From Clostridioides difficile (lineage in GTDB: Bacteria; Bacillota; Clostridia; Peptostreptococcales; Peptostreptococcaceae): 64,000 bases of DNA. The notes beneath the pieces were generated by a model, which saw only the letters and a program-made list of their open reading frames with translations, did no database searches and was not told the DNA's origin. Position numbers and translations under genes: made by a program. How positions within the stretch are numbered: position 1 is the first letter of the stretch; each line of letters opens with the position of its first letter. The DNA lies in NCBI RefSeq assembly GCF_900243075.1, contig NZ_OEZH01000133.1, positions 62,001 through 126,000 on the forward strand, written 5' to 3'. Below are positions 17,750 through 26,579 of the stretch, piece by piece.

Positions 17750-20056
17750 CTAAATATATTCCATTGGCTCAAACTCATCTGTACTTTTTTCTTTCTTTTC
17801 ACTAGGTTTTGAAACAATAATTGTCTTATTCTGTAATATCCAATCCATCATTTCATCTCTTAAAAAGAAATTTTGCATTATGCCATTAATATTATTCACT
17901 TTATATAAAATACCTCTTTCATCAATTTTCCCCTCACATAAATCACATTCTAACACAATATTTTCATTAATTTCCAACTCAATTTCCTTAGGATGAATAT
18001 TTTTATTCTCAAAATTTAATAATACATATTGATAATTAAAATTTACTATTCTTAATTTACCTATATTTTTTATATCCATATGAAAATTCATATTGATTCT
18101 TGGACTTCTTCGTGATAATGTTCTAGTTTTTTCAATACGTTTTTTCACATTAATTTGTAAATCATCAAAAAAACCTAGTTGATTAGATATTGTCATTGGT
18201 AAAGTAGGTATTCTATCATGAACAATACACATCCAGCTATCTATTTCACTATCTTCAATATGTGTAATATAAGCTGCATACTTCCATTTTGAATTCACTT
18301 CCACAACATTAACAATCTTTGCCTTCATACTAGCTATATACATTTCATTTCCCGATTTTTCTCTAAACTCTACCTCAAATTCTTCTTCTGGAGAAATATA
18401 TTCTGGATTTTCTAACAAAAACGCAAATCCATTTTCTGATATGTCAATTGTTTTTGAAGAAATAATATAAGAGTTTTGCTTTAACTTAAAATCAATTTCA
18501 GCAATATAACGCTCAGACTTTCTTAATTGTTGTCTTCCTGATATAAATAATGTAGCCATAACAAGATTAAAAAGATTTCCAATTAACCAAAATAACACAA
18601 CTGAATATGTCATTGAACTCATTTTAAATATTGCTATAAACATTTTTAAAATTCCTATTATAGATAAGACTATATAAATAAAATAAGGTATTCCCTGTAA
18701 AAATTTATACACTTTATTTTCTTCTAATTTATTCTTATTTGTTACTGAAAATTTATTTTTAGATATTGCAAATGTTTCAAGTATTACTGCTGGCATCAAA
18801 GACTGAAACATTATAGTTTCATATATATTGGTCCATCTAGTATTTCTTATATTTTGAGAAAATATTTTAAGAGATAAGCTACTTAAAATATACATTGGTA
18901 GCCAAAATATCAGTACTTGAAGTAATGTACATTTTACTACAATCACATTGAACACAGAAAATAAAATAGGGGCCATTATATATACAAAGCGTTTTATACT
19001 TGCATACCAATAAGTAATTGAAGAAATATAACTTATTTTCTGCCAAAAACCTAAACCTCTCTTAAACAAGATATTTAATCGTCTGCCAGTTTGTATACAT
19101 CCACGTGCCCATCTCTCACGTTGCTTAATAAGACTTTTTAAATCAGTAGGAGATAAACCAGATGCATGTACTTCTGGAATAGCATAGCATCTATACCCCT
19201 TACTTTGAATTAAGATACCTGTTGCAAAATCTTCTGTAATAGAATAAGTATAAAATCCATCAACTTCTTTTAGAGCTTCTCTTGAAATAACTGTATTACT
19301 ACCACCATAAATTACAGAATTCGTCCTGTTTCTAGCCAATTGAATATCTCTATAGAAATAATCCTGCTCGTTTGGAATTCTTCCTTCAGAGTGCAAATTA
19401 AATTGGAATAAATCTGGATTATAAAAACTTTGGGGAGTTTGCACAAAACCAACCTTTTCATACTCGTCTTTTTCCCCATCTTTTTTAGCTTGCTCATTTT
19501 TCAAAAAGTATGGTACTGTGGCAATCAAGAAATCATGCATTGGTATCATATCTGCATCAAATGTAGCAATCAAAGGAGAATTTGTATGTTGCATTGCATT
19601 ATTTAAATTGCCAGCTTTAGCTCCTTCTCTTTCTGTTCTAGTTATATAATTTACACCCATTTTTTCTGCTAGAATACGCATTTCTTCACGATTTCCATCA
19701 TCACATACGTATATATGTACCTTTTTCTTATCTGGATATTGCATATGAATACATCCATTTATGGTTTTTCTTACCAAATCAACAGATTCATTATATGTTG
19801 CAATGAATACATCTACATGTGGATAAAGTTCTTCACTTATAATTGGTTTTTCAGGATACTCAATGTTTGACATACCATAATAATGTACAAACATTTCCAT
19901 CATTCCTATTATCTCTACAAAAAGCAGTATTACAGCGCATACTAAGGCAAACATACCTTCTTCTTTAGGTACTGTATAAAAGATTCTCCACAATATATAT
20001 ATGATATTAGTAATAATAGTTAAAGTTATAAGTATCTTTTTTGAATTTTTCTTCAT
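17750..20056 (-). CDS. ccsA: Cellulose-synthase-like glycosyltransferase (GT2) with C-terminal PilZ domain
   Basis: 768 aa, BcsA-like architecture. Two N-terminal helices (about 8-28, 36-56) precede the GT2 domain with VDVFIATYNE (82-90), D119-D120, DAD (167-169), TED (274-276, catalytic base) and QRERW (312-316, acceptor site). Five or six further helices follow (350-505). A PilZ domain comes next with RxxxR (R512, R516) and DxSxxG (538-543), the two elements that bind dimeric c-di-GMP. It polymerises UDP-sugar, probably UDP-glucose, into a beta-1,4-glucan and exports it. The intact PilZ signature predicts allosteric activation by c-di-GMP. RBS GAGGTGAT. Confidence 0.94.
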   Translation of the reverse strand: MKKNSKKILITLTIITNIIYILWRIFYTVPKEEGMFALVCAVILLFVEIIGMMEMFVHYYGMSNIEYPEKPIISEELYPHVDVFIATYNESVDLVRKTINGCIHMQYPDKKKVHIYVCDDGNREEMRILAEKMGVNYITRTEREGAKAGNLNNAMQHTNSPLIATFDADMIPMHDFLIATVPYFLKNEQAKKDGEKDEYEKVGFVQTPQSFYNPDLFQFNLHSEGRIPNEQDYFYRDIQLARNRTNSVIYGGSNTVISREALKEVDGFYTYSITEDFATGILIQSKGYRCYAIPEVHASGLSPTDLKSLIKQRERWARGCIQTGRRLNILFKRGLGFWQKISYISSITYWYASIKRFVYIMAPILFSVFNVIVVKCTLLQVLIFWLPMYILSSLSLKIFSQNIRNTRWTNIYETIMFQSLMPAVILETFAISKNKFSVTNKNKLEENKVYKFLQGIPYFIYIVLSIIGILKMFIAIFKMSSMTYSVVLFWLIGNLFNLVMATLFISGRQQLRKSERYIAEIDFKLKQNSYIISSKTIDISENGFAFLLENPEYISPEEEFEVEFREKSGNEMYIASMKAKIVNVVEVNSKWKYAAYITHIEDSEIDSWMCIVHDRIPTLPMTISNQLGFFDDLQINVKKRIEKTRTLSRRSPRINMNFHMDIKNIGKLRIVNFNYQYVLLNFENKNIHPKEIELEINENIVLECDLCEGKIDERGILYKVNNINGIMQNFFLRDEMMDWILQNKTIIVSKPSEKKEKSTDEFEPMEYI

Positions 20057-20060
20057 AAAA

Positions 20061-21041
20061 TCACCTCTTTTCTATTAATGCATTTAATATATCCTTATCC
20101 CAAGTCCCTTCAATCTGATTGTATATTCCAAATCCAGAAGCAAGTTCCCAATAAGCCCATGAAAAGTTTCGTTTTTCAGCTTCTTCTCTTACAGCTTTTA
20201 TCCAAGCTTTTCTTGAAGCTTCTGGTGCCTCTTTTGTTATTCCAAATTCACCCAAGAATACTTTCACTTTATTTTTATTTGCCCAATTTTCCACAGTATC
20301 AAACCTTTTTTTTAGATACTCCATTTGTTCATTTGTTCCTTCCCAAGTAATATTACTCAAATGCTCAAATCCCTTATGATAGACATTCCCTTGAAACGCA
20401 AAATCATTTGGTTCATAATAGTGAAAAGAAACTACTATATTAGAATCTTTAGGAATATTTAATTCATTTAAATAATCGATTTGATAGAAATTGTATGGTC
20501 CTACTATAAGTGTTCTTTTAGGGTTAGTTTTTCTAATTATGTTTATTGCTTCTTCAATGTATTCATTTAATAACTGTGAAGATAAATTTTCTTTAGGTTC
20601 ATTTAACAGCTCAAATACCAATTTTTTATCATATTTTTGGTACCTGTTAGCTATTTGCTGCCATATTTTTAAAAACTTCTCTTTATGAATTCCTGGTTCT
20701 TTCATAATTTCTTCAAAATGATGTAAGTCTAAGATAACTATTAAGTCTTTCTCCAATGCATAATTTATGTATCCATCAATTTTTTTAAAAAATTCTTCAT
20801 CTATTTTAAAATCATTGGAACCTGATGTATAGTCAGAAAACCTTACAGGTATACGTACTGTGTCAAAGCCTGCATCTTTTATGTCATCAAAAAACTTATT
20901 TGACATTTTTACATCCCAAGGAAAATCTTTAGGTGATTCTAGTGCATTACCTATGTTTATCCCTCGTTGCATCGTAACTGTATCACTGTTTCCCCTTATT
21001 ACAAAATAAAATCCAATAAAAGCTATGCTTAAAAAAAACAT
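20061..21041 (-). CDS. ccsZ: Membrane-anchored GH5 endo-beta-1,4-glucanase of the cellulose-like operon
   Basis: 326 aa from the ATG at 21041. An N-terminal hydrophobic anchor (about 2-17) precedes a GH5 barrel with GINIGNALE, the conserved HH of LDLHHFEE, acid/base E148 in LLNEPKE, the HYY motif and nucleophile E265 in VFLGEFGITK. It should trim the glucan made by CcsA, as BcsZ does in Gram-negatives; the clostridial CcsZ glucanase has been characterised. It is the first gene of the operon, 4 nt before ccsA. The start is uncertain: the ATG has a fair AGGTG site, but a much stronger GGGAGGAG lies six bases before an in-frame ATA at 21065 that would add IKRIGVII and supply the missing positive charges of the anchor. 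Confidence 0.93.
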   Translation of the reverse strand: MFFLSIAFIGFYFVIRGNSDTVTMQRGINIGNALESPKDFPWDVKMSNKFFDDIKDAGFDTVRIPVRFSDYTSGSNDFKIDEEFFKKIDGYINYALEKDLIVILDLHHFEEIMKEPGIHKEKFLKIWQQIANRYQKYDKKLVFELLNEPKENLSSQLLNEYIEEAINIIRKTNPKRTLIVGPYNFYQIDYLNELNIPKDSNIVVSFHYYEPNDFAFQGNVYHKGFEHLSNITWEGTNEQMEYLKKRFDTVENWANKNKVKVFLGEFGITKEAPEASRKAWIKAVREEAEKRNFSWAYWELASGFGIYNQIEGTWDKDILNALIEKR

Positions 21042-21131
21042 TATAATAACACCTATTCTTTTTATATTACTCTCCTCCCAACAATGTTATCTTCCATATA
21101 ATATTATTCAATCCCTATTATAACAAATTAA

Positions 21132-21140
21132 ATTATATCA
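21132..21140 (-). promoter_or_regulatory. Candidate extended -10 promoter of the ccs operon
   Basis: The minus strand reads TGATATAAT, a perfect extended -10, with ATGACA 19 bp upstream as a weak -35. A second TGTTATAAT lies about 16 bp further downstream. They are 70-95 bp before ccsZ. No c-di-GMP riboswitch-like sequence was seen in the 304-bp gap. Confidence 0.45.
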
Positions 21141-21257
21141 TGTTATATATAATTATTGTCATTTATAAATTTTATTGTGATTATAGTTTTATAAATATTG
21201 AATACAACTAAAAAATAAAATCACTTTCTCAAAATAGAGATAATCCTTTTTTCAGTA

Positions 21258-21332
21258 TTGAAATGATGAAAATATATTTGATTTCATACAAAAAAAAGTG
21301 CCTCATGAACTAAAAAGTTCATTTTGAGACAC
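21258..21332 (-). repeat. Dispersed repeat copy carrying a terminator (copy A)
   Basis: Read on the minus strand, this 75-nt segment matches 39495-39568 on the plus strand at about 68 of 74 positions. Its first 36 nt form a hairpin (gtgtctcaaaatgaac with gttcatgaggcac and mismatches) followed by eight T residues, so it also acts as terminator for the DUF4091 gene. The second half (tgtatgaaatcaaatat ... atcatttcaa) is conserved although it is not part of the hairpin. Confidence 0.8.
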
Positions 21333-21345
21333 TCTCTTATATTTT

Positions 21346-23094
21346 TTATAATCTATCTAATAACTCAAATACATGTTTTTTAACTTTATCATATCCACAA
21401 TTATCAAGCGAATAGCCTAGTTCTATGTTTCCAAAACCTTTAATTTCAGCATTTTCTTTTTTATTTAATAATTCTTGCATAAGCTCAACTTCTATATACT
21501 CTCTTCCCTTTTCTTTTTCTAACATTGTAAATAACTCAAAATCTTGTATCCCAAACCTTAAATTTTCCATTCTAACACTTCTAACTGGCTTTAAATCTTT
21601 TCCAGGATAAACAAAGAACATATCTCCAGCTTTCCAAATAGGGAATTTGTAACTTGCATCTTTCCAAGGGTCTTCCGTCCATAAATTATAATCCCATCTT
21701 AAAAATCCATCAAGGCCAAAGTAATAAGTATACCATCCTATTATTCTATTTTCCACAAAAGGAGAACTTATAAAACTGTTTGGTTTTTCTGGAAAACAGC
21801 ACACAAACCAAGTCAATACTCCACCCTTATCATTGATTTTTTTCTTTAGATTTTCTATATCTTCGTAATTTTGAATAGTAAGTTTTAAATTTATTGACAT
21901 ATCATCAACTTCATCTTTAGCTCTATCTAAAAAATTTTGGTCATGAGTTGCTGATTTGTATTTAACTTGATGAGTGCTTACAGTAGAATTTATAAATTCG
22001 ATACATTCCTTTACTACTTCTGGATTATTTGGTTCATCAGCTATAATTCTTACTCTATCCCATAACCCACTCTCTATTAAATGATTTAAAACTAATCCTA
22101 TATACTCTTTTAAATCCTTTTTATTATTTATAAATTTAAATACTTTATCATTTTCATCAAAGTATCTTACTCTTATAGGGTCCTTATAGCCTTCTATAGG
22201 GTTTCCAAACTCACCAGCACACCAATTACCTAATAGACCAAATAAATCTATTTCCTGAGCCATTTTGTATTTATCAGATATGCTTATATACTTGTCCATA
22301 CTTTTAAAATTACATTTAATTTTTCCATCTAAACCTTTTGAGACACTTACCATATTGTATTCATATAAGTTTGATGGATTTTTATAAACTTTATAACAAC
22401 TTTGTCCTGCCCATGGATAATCTGAAACTATAACTGTTGCAACTTTTTCTCCTAAAGATGCTAATTCTTTTAAATAGTTATCGATTATTTCAAAATGTAT
22501 ATCAGACCATAACTCAACTTTATACATTCTAGCTAGACAACTTGGATGTTGCCATAAATCTAAAAAGAATTTACTTTCATCTAAAGGCTTTAATACAACA
22601 TTTTTTACTTCTATAGGAACATCTATTGTACAAACTTTTTCTTCATCTTCATATCCAAAGCTTTTAAATATATCAATACCTATATTAAAGTTATTCTCTG
22701 CAAAATCTTCAGGTACTTGTCCTTCAATCCAAAATGTTTGAGGTAAGTGTTGCTCTACTAACACATCTTTATCCCTTAAAATAGCATCATTTACAAATGC
22801 TTTTGTATCATCTTGGACATAACCTAATATATTTATACTAAAATTATTTTCTAAACTATTAGGTACATTTAATGCCAATCTTACTCTATTTTCCAGACCT
22901 TTCCATGATATAGTGCTGCTTCTATCAATTGTACAATTAAATTCTTCAGTTGCTTTTAACATAATTTGAAAAGCAAATTTTTCGCCTTTAGCTACTACAA
23001 TATTTAAATCCTTATGCTCCCAAGTTTCAGATTCTATAACTGAATATTTATTGTGTTTAAATGTACAATCTTTCAATACATATGAAATTTCCAT
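21346..23094 (-). CDS. DUF4091-domain protein, probable glycoside-hydrolase-like
   Basis: 582 aa, no signal peptide, so cytoplasmic. The C-terminal region LRWDYNLWTEDPWKD ... GDMFFVYPGKD ... RSVRMENLRFGIQDFE is the hallmark of DUF4091, a domain of the TIM-barrel glycosidase superfamily. An N-terminal beta domain covers about residues 1-170. Acidic residues in the conserved IADEPN segment are possible catalytic residues. It is co-directional with the CUT1 ABC transporter upstream (56-bp gap, GGAGG ribosome site). I infer it degrades or modifies the imported glycan. Its activity is not known. Confidence 0.8.
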   Translation of the reverse strand: MEISYVLKDCTFKHNKYSVIESETWEHKDLNIVVAKGEKFAFQIMLKATEEFNCTIDRSSTISWKGLENRVRLALNVPNSLENNFSINILGYVQDDTKAFVNDAILRDKDVLVEQHLPQTFWIEGQVPEDFAENNFNIGIDIFKSFGYEDEEKVCTIDVPIEVKNVVLKPLDESKFFLDLWQHPSCLARMYKVELWSDIHFEIIDNYLKELASLGEKVATVIVSDYPWAGQSCYKVYKNPSNLYEYNMVSVSKGLDGKIKCNFKSMDKYISISDKYKMAQEIDLFGLLGNWCAGEFGNPIEGYKDPIRVRYFDENDKVFKFINNKKDLKEYIGLVLNHLIESGLWDRVRIIADEPNNPEVVKECIEFINSTVSTHQVKYKSATHDQNFLDRAKDEVDDMSINLKLTIQNYEDIENLKKKINDKGGVLTWFVCCFPEKPNSFISSPFVENRIIGWYTYYFGLDGFLRWDYNLWTEDPWKDASYKFPIWKAGDMFFVYPGKDLKPVRSVRMENLRFGIQDFELFTMLEKEKGREYIEVELMQELLNKKENAEIKGFGNIELGYSLDNCGYDKVKKHVFELLDRL

Positions 23095-23150
23095 ATTTTA
23101 AATTCCTCCATATTTATACAATTTTATTTCACACTTTTAAATTATACTAT

Positions 23151-23960
23151 CTAACCTTTTATACCAGATAAAGACACACCTTCAACAAATTTACTCTGTA
23201 AAATCAAATAGAAAATAAATGGAGGTAAAAATGTTATTGTTGCTCCTGCCATCATTTGTCCATAGTTTGTTATCTGGAATGTCTTAAGAGTAGATAACCC
23301 AACAGTTAATGTCCTCATTGCATCTTTAGTTGTTGCTATAAGAGGCCACATAAATTCATTCCAGGCTCCCATAAAAGTAAATATCGCTAGTGTAATTAAT
23401 GCTGGCTTAATTAGAGGTAGCACTATTTGTATTAAAATCCTAAAATCTGAGCATCCATCTATTTTTGCTGATTCTAATAGCTCTTTTGGCACTCCTAAAA
23501 TAGCTTGTCTCATTATAAATACACCAAATGCTGTTGGTATTGGCATAATAAGTGCAAGATAACTATTTATCCATCCCAAGTGCTTCATTATTATATATAG
23601 TGGTATCATTGTAACTTGAGATGGTATAATTAAAGTCATTATCATAAATAAGAATAATTTATCACTACCTTTAAAATCCATCTTAGCAAAAGAATACCCT
23701 GCTAATGTACTAAATACTAAATTTAACAACACACCTGAAAAAGATACTATTGCTGTATTTAAAAAATATTGTGCAAAACCTTTTTTTGTAAATATATCTA
23801 TATAGTTTTGAAGGGTTACTGTTGAAAAAGATATATCCAAACTGTACGAATTGTATGTTATCTTTAATGATATTATCAACATGTATATAAAAGGTACCAG
23901 ACTTGCACATGCTATAAATAAAAGCAACCCATCACTCAATAACTTCTTTGCTGTTTTCAT
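23151..23960 (-). CDS. ABC sugar transporter permease, MalG/CUT1 type
   Basis: 269 aa with six membrane helices. The EAA loop reads ESAKIDGCSDFRILIQIVLPLIKPAL, the contact for the ATPase subunit. The C-terminus VEGVSLSGIKG is typical of MalG/UgpE/LacG permeases. It pairs with the MalF-type permease 15 nt upstream. The operon has no ATPase gene, so it probably borrows a shared MsmK-type ATPase encoded elsewhere. Confidence 0.93.
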   Translation of the reverse strand: MKTAKKLLSDGLLLFIACASLVPFIYMLIISLKITYNSYSLDISFSTVTLQNYIDIFTKKGFAQYFLNTAIVSFSGVLLNLVFSTLAGYSFAKMDFKGSDKLFLFMIMTLIIPSQVTMIPLYIIMKHLGWINSYLALIMPIPTAFGVFIMRQAILGVPKELLESAKIDGCSDFRILIQIVLPLIKPALITLAIFTFMGAWNEFMWPLIATTKDAMRTLTVGLSTLKTFQITNYGQMMAGATITFLPPFIFYLILQSKFVEGVSLSGIKG

Positions 23961-23975
23961 ATTATACCTACCTTT

Positions 23976-24893
23976 CTAAAAATCTGAACTGTCTCGTTTT
24001 ACAAGTTTGTTTTGCAAAATCGAAACTACTGCTATTAACAAAAATAATACGTTTGCTACAGTCATTGCATATCCAGAATTAAAGTTTTTAAAGTTTAAGT
24101 TAAATGCGTGCATAACTATACTCATAGTAGATATACCTGGACCTCCACCTGTCACAGTATAAACTAAGTCAAACACTTGTAATGACCATATTGACCCTAA
24201 GAATACAACCATTATTGTAGTTGGTTTCAATAAAGGCACAGTTATTTTCATAAATTCTTGAAATTTTGTAGCTCCATCAACCTTAGCCACTTCATAGCAG
24301 TGTTTTGGTAAATTCATTATAGCTGAAATATAAATTACCATAAAATATCCTATATTTTTCCACATAGATATGAACATAAGTGTAGGTAATGCTGTCTTAC
24401 TATCTCCTAAAAGCTTAGATGACTCTATTCCAAAAGCACCTAATACCTGATATATAATGGAACCTTCTCCATTCAATAAAGCTCTCCATACCATACCTAT
24501 CAAAACCATAGATGATAATACTGGTATAAATATAGCACCTTTAGCAAATGAGGCTATTTTACTATTTCCCTTTCCTGTAATCCAAACTGCCAAAATCAAT
24601 GATAAAATAGTTTGGCAAGGTACTACTACCACAGCAAATTTAATAGTATTTATAATAGATACTTTTAGCGTTTCATCTGTAAATAATTTTTTATAATTTT
24701 CTAAACCTATAAATGTAGCTGGACTAATAATATTATACTTTGTAAAACTAAAATATATTGACATTATTATTGGTAGCACATAGAAAGCCACTAAAATTAT
24801 TCCTAATGGCAATATATACATATATGGTTTAATATTTAATTTTATTTTTTTCCTCTTTGAATTCTCTTCAAACTCTCTAACTAAGTTTTCCAT
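23976..24893 (-). CDS. ABC sugar transporter permease, MalF/UgpA CUT1 type
   Basis: 305 aa, cytoplasmic basic N-terminus then six helices. The EAA loop is EVAKVDGATKFQEFMKITVPLLKPT. The TGGGPGISTMSIVMHAF block near the C-terminus is characteristic of UgpA/LacF-type permeases. RBS GGAGAGGA. It forms the membrane channel with the following MalG-type protein. Confidence 0.93.
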   Translation of the reverse strand: MENLVREFEENSKRKKIKLNIKPYMYILPLGIILVAFYVLPIIMSIYFSFTKYNIISPATFIGLENYKKLFTDETLKVSIINTIKFAVVVVPCQTILSLILAVWITGKGNSKIASFAKGAIFIPVLSSMVLIGMVWRALLNGEGSIIYQVLGAFGIESSKLLGDSKTALPTLMFISMWKNIGYFMVIYISAIMNLPKHCYEVAKVDGATKFQEFMKITVPLLKPTTIMVVFLGSIWSLQVFDLVYTVTGGGPGISTMSIVMHAFNLNFKNFNSGYAMTVANVLFLLIAVVSILQNKLVKRDSSDF

Positions 24894-24914
24894 TTTATCC
24901 TCTCCAATATAAAT

Positions 24915-24946
24915 ATTAGCATTGTATTTATAAATACAATGCTAAT
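24915..24946 (-). other. Intercistronic hairpin between binding protein and permease genes
   Basis: attagcattgtatt and aatacaatgctaat form a perfect 14-bp stem with a 4-nt loop. No proper U-tract follows on the minus strand. Such hairpins after binding-protein genes often stabilise the upstream mRNA or partly terminate, giving more binding protein than permease. That role is inference. Confidence 0.6.
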
Positions 24947-24990
24947 TTCAATCTGTAAAGTACTTTACTATATATTACAGTTTTAAACTT

Positions 24991-26229
24991 TTATTGTGCC
25001 AATAAATCATTCGAATATTTTGCAGCATCATCTAACGCTTGTTTTGGAGTTTTCTCCCCTGAAATCATAGTTTGAAGTTCTTTCCATAAATATTCATATA
25101 TTTCAACTCCATGAGTACCTACTACTAATGGTCTATATACATCTTTGTCATTTTCCACCATTTCTTTGAATCTTTCATCACCTTGGTATGGTTCACCTTT
25201 TGTTATTGGTGCTCTTGGTATTGCTTTATGAAACTCTGTCATTGATTCAACACTTAACATATGTTGTATTAACTTATATGCAAGTTCTTTATTTTTTGCT
25301 GATGACATTAAAGATAAATGGTCTACTGCTCCAAAAGTTGCCGCTTTCTTATCTTCTAGTCCAGTTACAAATCCCCAATTTAAATCTGGGAATGATTTAT
25401 CAAATACACTTGTTGCAGCAGAAGATAACATTACTGTAAATGCTGCTTTTCCTGGTCCAAATACACTTTCTATCATTTCATTACTGTCTTTAGACAAAGA
25501 ATCTTCAGGCACATATGCTTGTAATTCTTTTAAGAAATTAGCTGCTTCTAAACCACTCTTATCATTAAACTTAACTGATTTTAAATCATCATTAAATATA
25601 TCTCCACCGGCTTGCCATAAATAAGGATACCAGTTCCAGTTTAAGTTACCAAAAGTTTTAGCTCCCCAACCTTGAGCTAATCCCCATTGGTCTATCTTTC
25701 CATCACCATCAGTATCTTGTGTTGCTTTTTTACAAATTCTTTTAAAGTCTTCCCATGTTTTAGGAGGTTTTTCTCCTAGTTTTTCTAAAATATCTTTATT
25801 ATAGTATAATACACCTGGATTTGCTGCTTGGAATGGCATTCCATACATTCCACCCATCATTTCAGATGTTTTTATATAAATAGACTGTTCTTTATCTTCT
25901 TTAGTTACATAGTTAGTCAAATCTTCTACTGCTCCACTTTGTATAAACTGTGGATACATTTCCGCATACATATATCCTACATCTGGACCTTCACCAGCAC
26001 TTATAGCTGTTGCAAATTTTTCAGAATAATTATCCCAAGGAATTATCTGCAAATCAACTTCACAGTTATTTTTTTCCTCAAATTTATCTAAAATAGGGTC
26101 CCAAACTTCCTTCATATTATCTTCTACTGGAGGCATCCAAAGAACTAACTTTTCTTTGCCATCCTTTTTTGAATCTTTTCCATTACCACTTGAACACCCT
26201 GTTATAAGCGTTGTAGTCATAATTGCCAC
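24991..26229 (-). CDS. Extracellular sugar-binding lipoprotein of ABC transporter (5' end apparently frameshifted)
   Basis: 412 aa as annotated from a GTG at 26229. The lipobox LITGC is followed by a Ser/Gly/Lys linker and a CUT1 solute-binding fold (LVLWMPPVEDNMKEVWDP, VDLQIIPWDNYSEKFATAISAGEGPDVGY). The annotated N-terminus lacks charged residues and has no ribosome site. Upstream, a GTG at 26257, seven bases after GGAGGG, reads MGMFKKLCS in the other frame. Removing one base (at 26230) would fuse it to VAIMTTTLITGC and give a perfect lipoprotein signal peptide. The body of the gene is intact. Either a real mutation or a sequence error is possible. Confidence 0.88.
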   Translation of the reverse strand: MAIMTTTLITGCSSGNGKDSKKDGKEKLVLWMPPVEDNMKEVWDPILDKFEEKNNCEVDLQIIPWDNYSEKFATAISAGEGPDVGYMYAEMYPQFIQSGAVEDLTNYVTKEDKEQSIYIKTSEMMGGMYGMPFQAANPGVLYYNKDILEKLGEKPPKTWEDFKRICKKATQDTDGDGKIDQWGLAQGWGAKTFGNLNWNWYPYLWQAGGDIFNDDLKSVKFNDKSGLEAANFLKELQAYVPEDSLSKDSNEMIESVFGPGKAAFTVMLSSAATSVFDKSFPDLNWGFVTGLEDKKAATFGAVDHLSLMSSAKNKELAYKLIQHMLSVESMTEFHKAIPRAPITKGEPYQGDERFKEMVENDKDVYRPLVVGTHGVEIYEYLWKELQTMISGEKTPKQALDDAAKYSNDLLAQ

Positions 26230-26324
26230 GTGAACACAATTTTTTAAACATACCCACTTTTATTCCCTCCATCTTATTATTTTCTTTTTTCATTATAATT
26301 CTACATATTTTTATTCCATTTTAA

Positions 26325-26353
26325 ATATTATCAAAGCATGTATTTATTGTCTA
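26325..26353 (-). promoter_or_regulatory. Sigma-A promoter of the ABC sugar operon
   Basis: Minus strand TAGACA (26353-26348), a 17-bp spacer and TAATAT (26330-26325), about 55 bp before the ribosome site. Confidence 0.6.
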
Positions 26354-26397
26354 ATCAGTTTTTTCTATATGTTTTTTTTTATTATAGTTTTTTTCTA

Positions 26398-26411
26398 TGA
26401 CAACGTTTCTA
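26398..26411 (-). promoter_or_regulatory. Possible CcpA cre site
   Basis: TAGAAACGTTGTCA on the minus strand keeps AAnCGnnnnCA of the cre consensus but has A for G at position 2. It lies about 45 bp upstream of the -35 box. Catabolite control of a sugar operon would be expected; the match is partial. Confidence 0.35.
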
Positions 26412-26487
26412 ATATTTCTAATTGATATTTCTCAACTAATTTTCACCCATTTCAAAATTAATTAATTATCTTTTTAATACACAATAA

Positions 26488-26519
26488 TAAGAGCTGTAGA
26501 TTTTTACCTACAGCTCTTA
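26488..26519 (-). terminator. Terminator of the Ula-type PTS operon
   Basis: taagagctgtag / ctacagctctta, a perfect 12-bp stem with an 8-nt loop, 60 bp beyond the SIS-domain gene stop. The minus strand continues TTATTGTG. The rest of the 26230-26579 gap holds the promoter elements of the ABC operon. Confidence 0.75.
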
Positions 26520-26579
26520 AGCGATACTACTTATTTATAATTAATATACTTTAAAGTTCATTAAAATACTTTCTTTACC

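Noticed and set aside
21042-21345. c-di-GMP riboswitch upstream of the ccs operon
   Set aside because: Looked for because of the PilZ-linked operon. The conserved GEMM-type core and tetraloop receptor sequences are not visible. The gap holds only promoter-like boxes and the terminator repeat.
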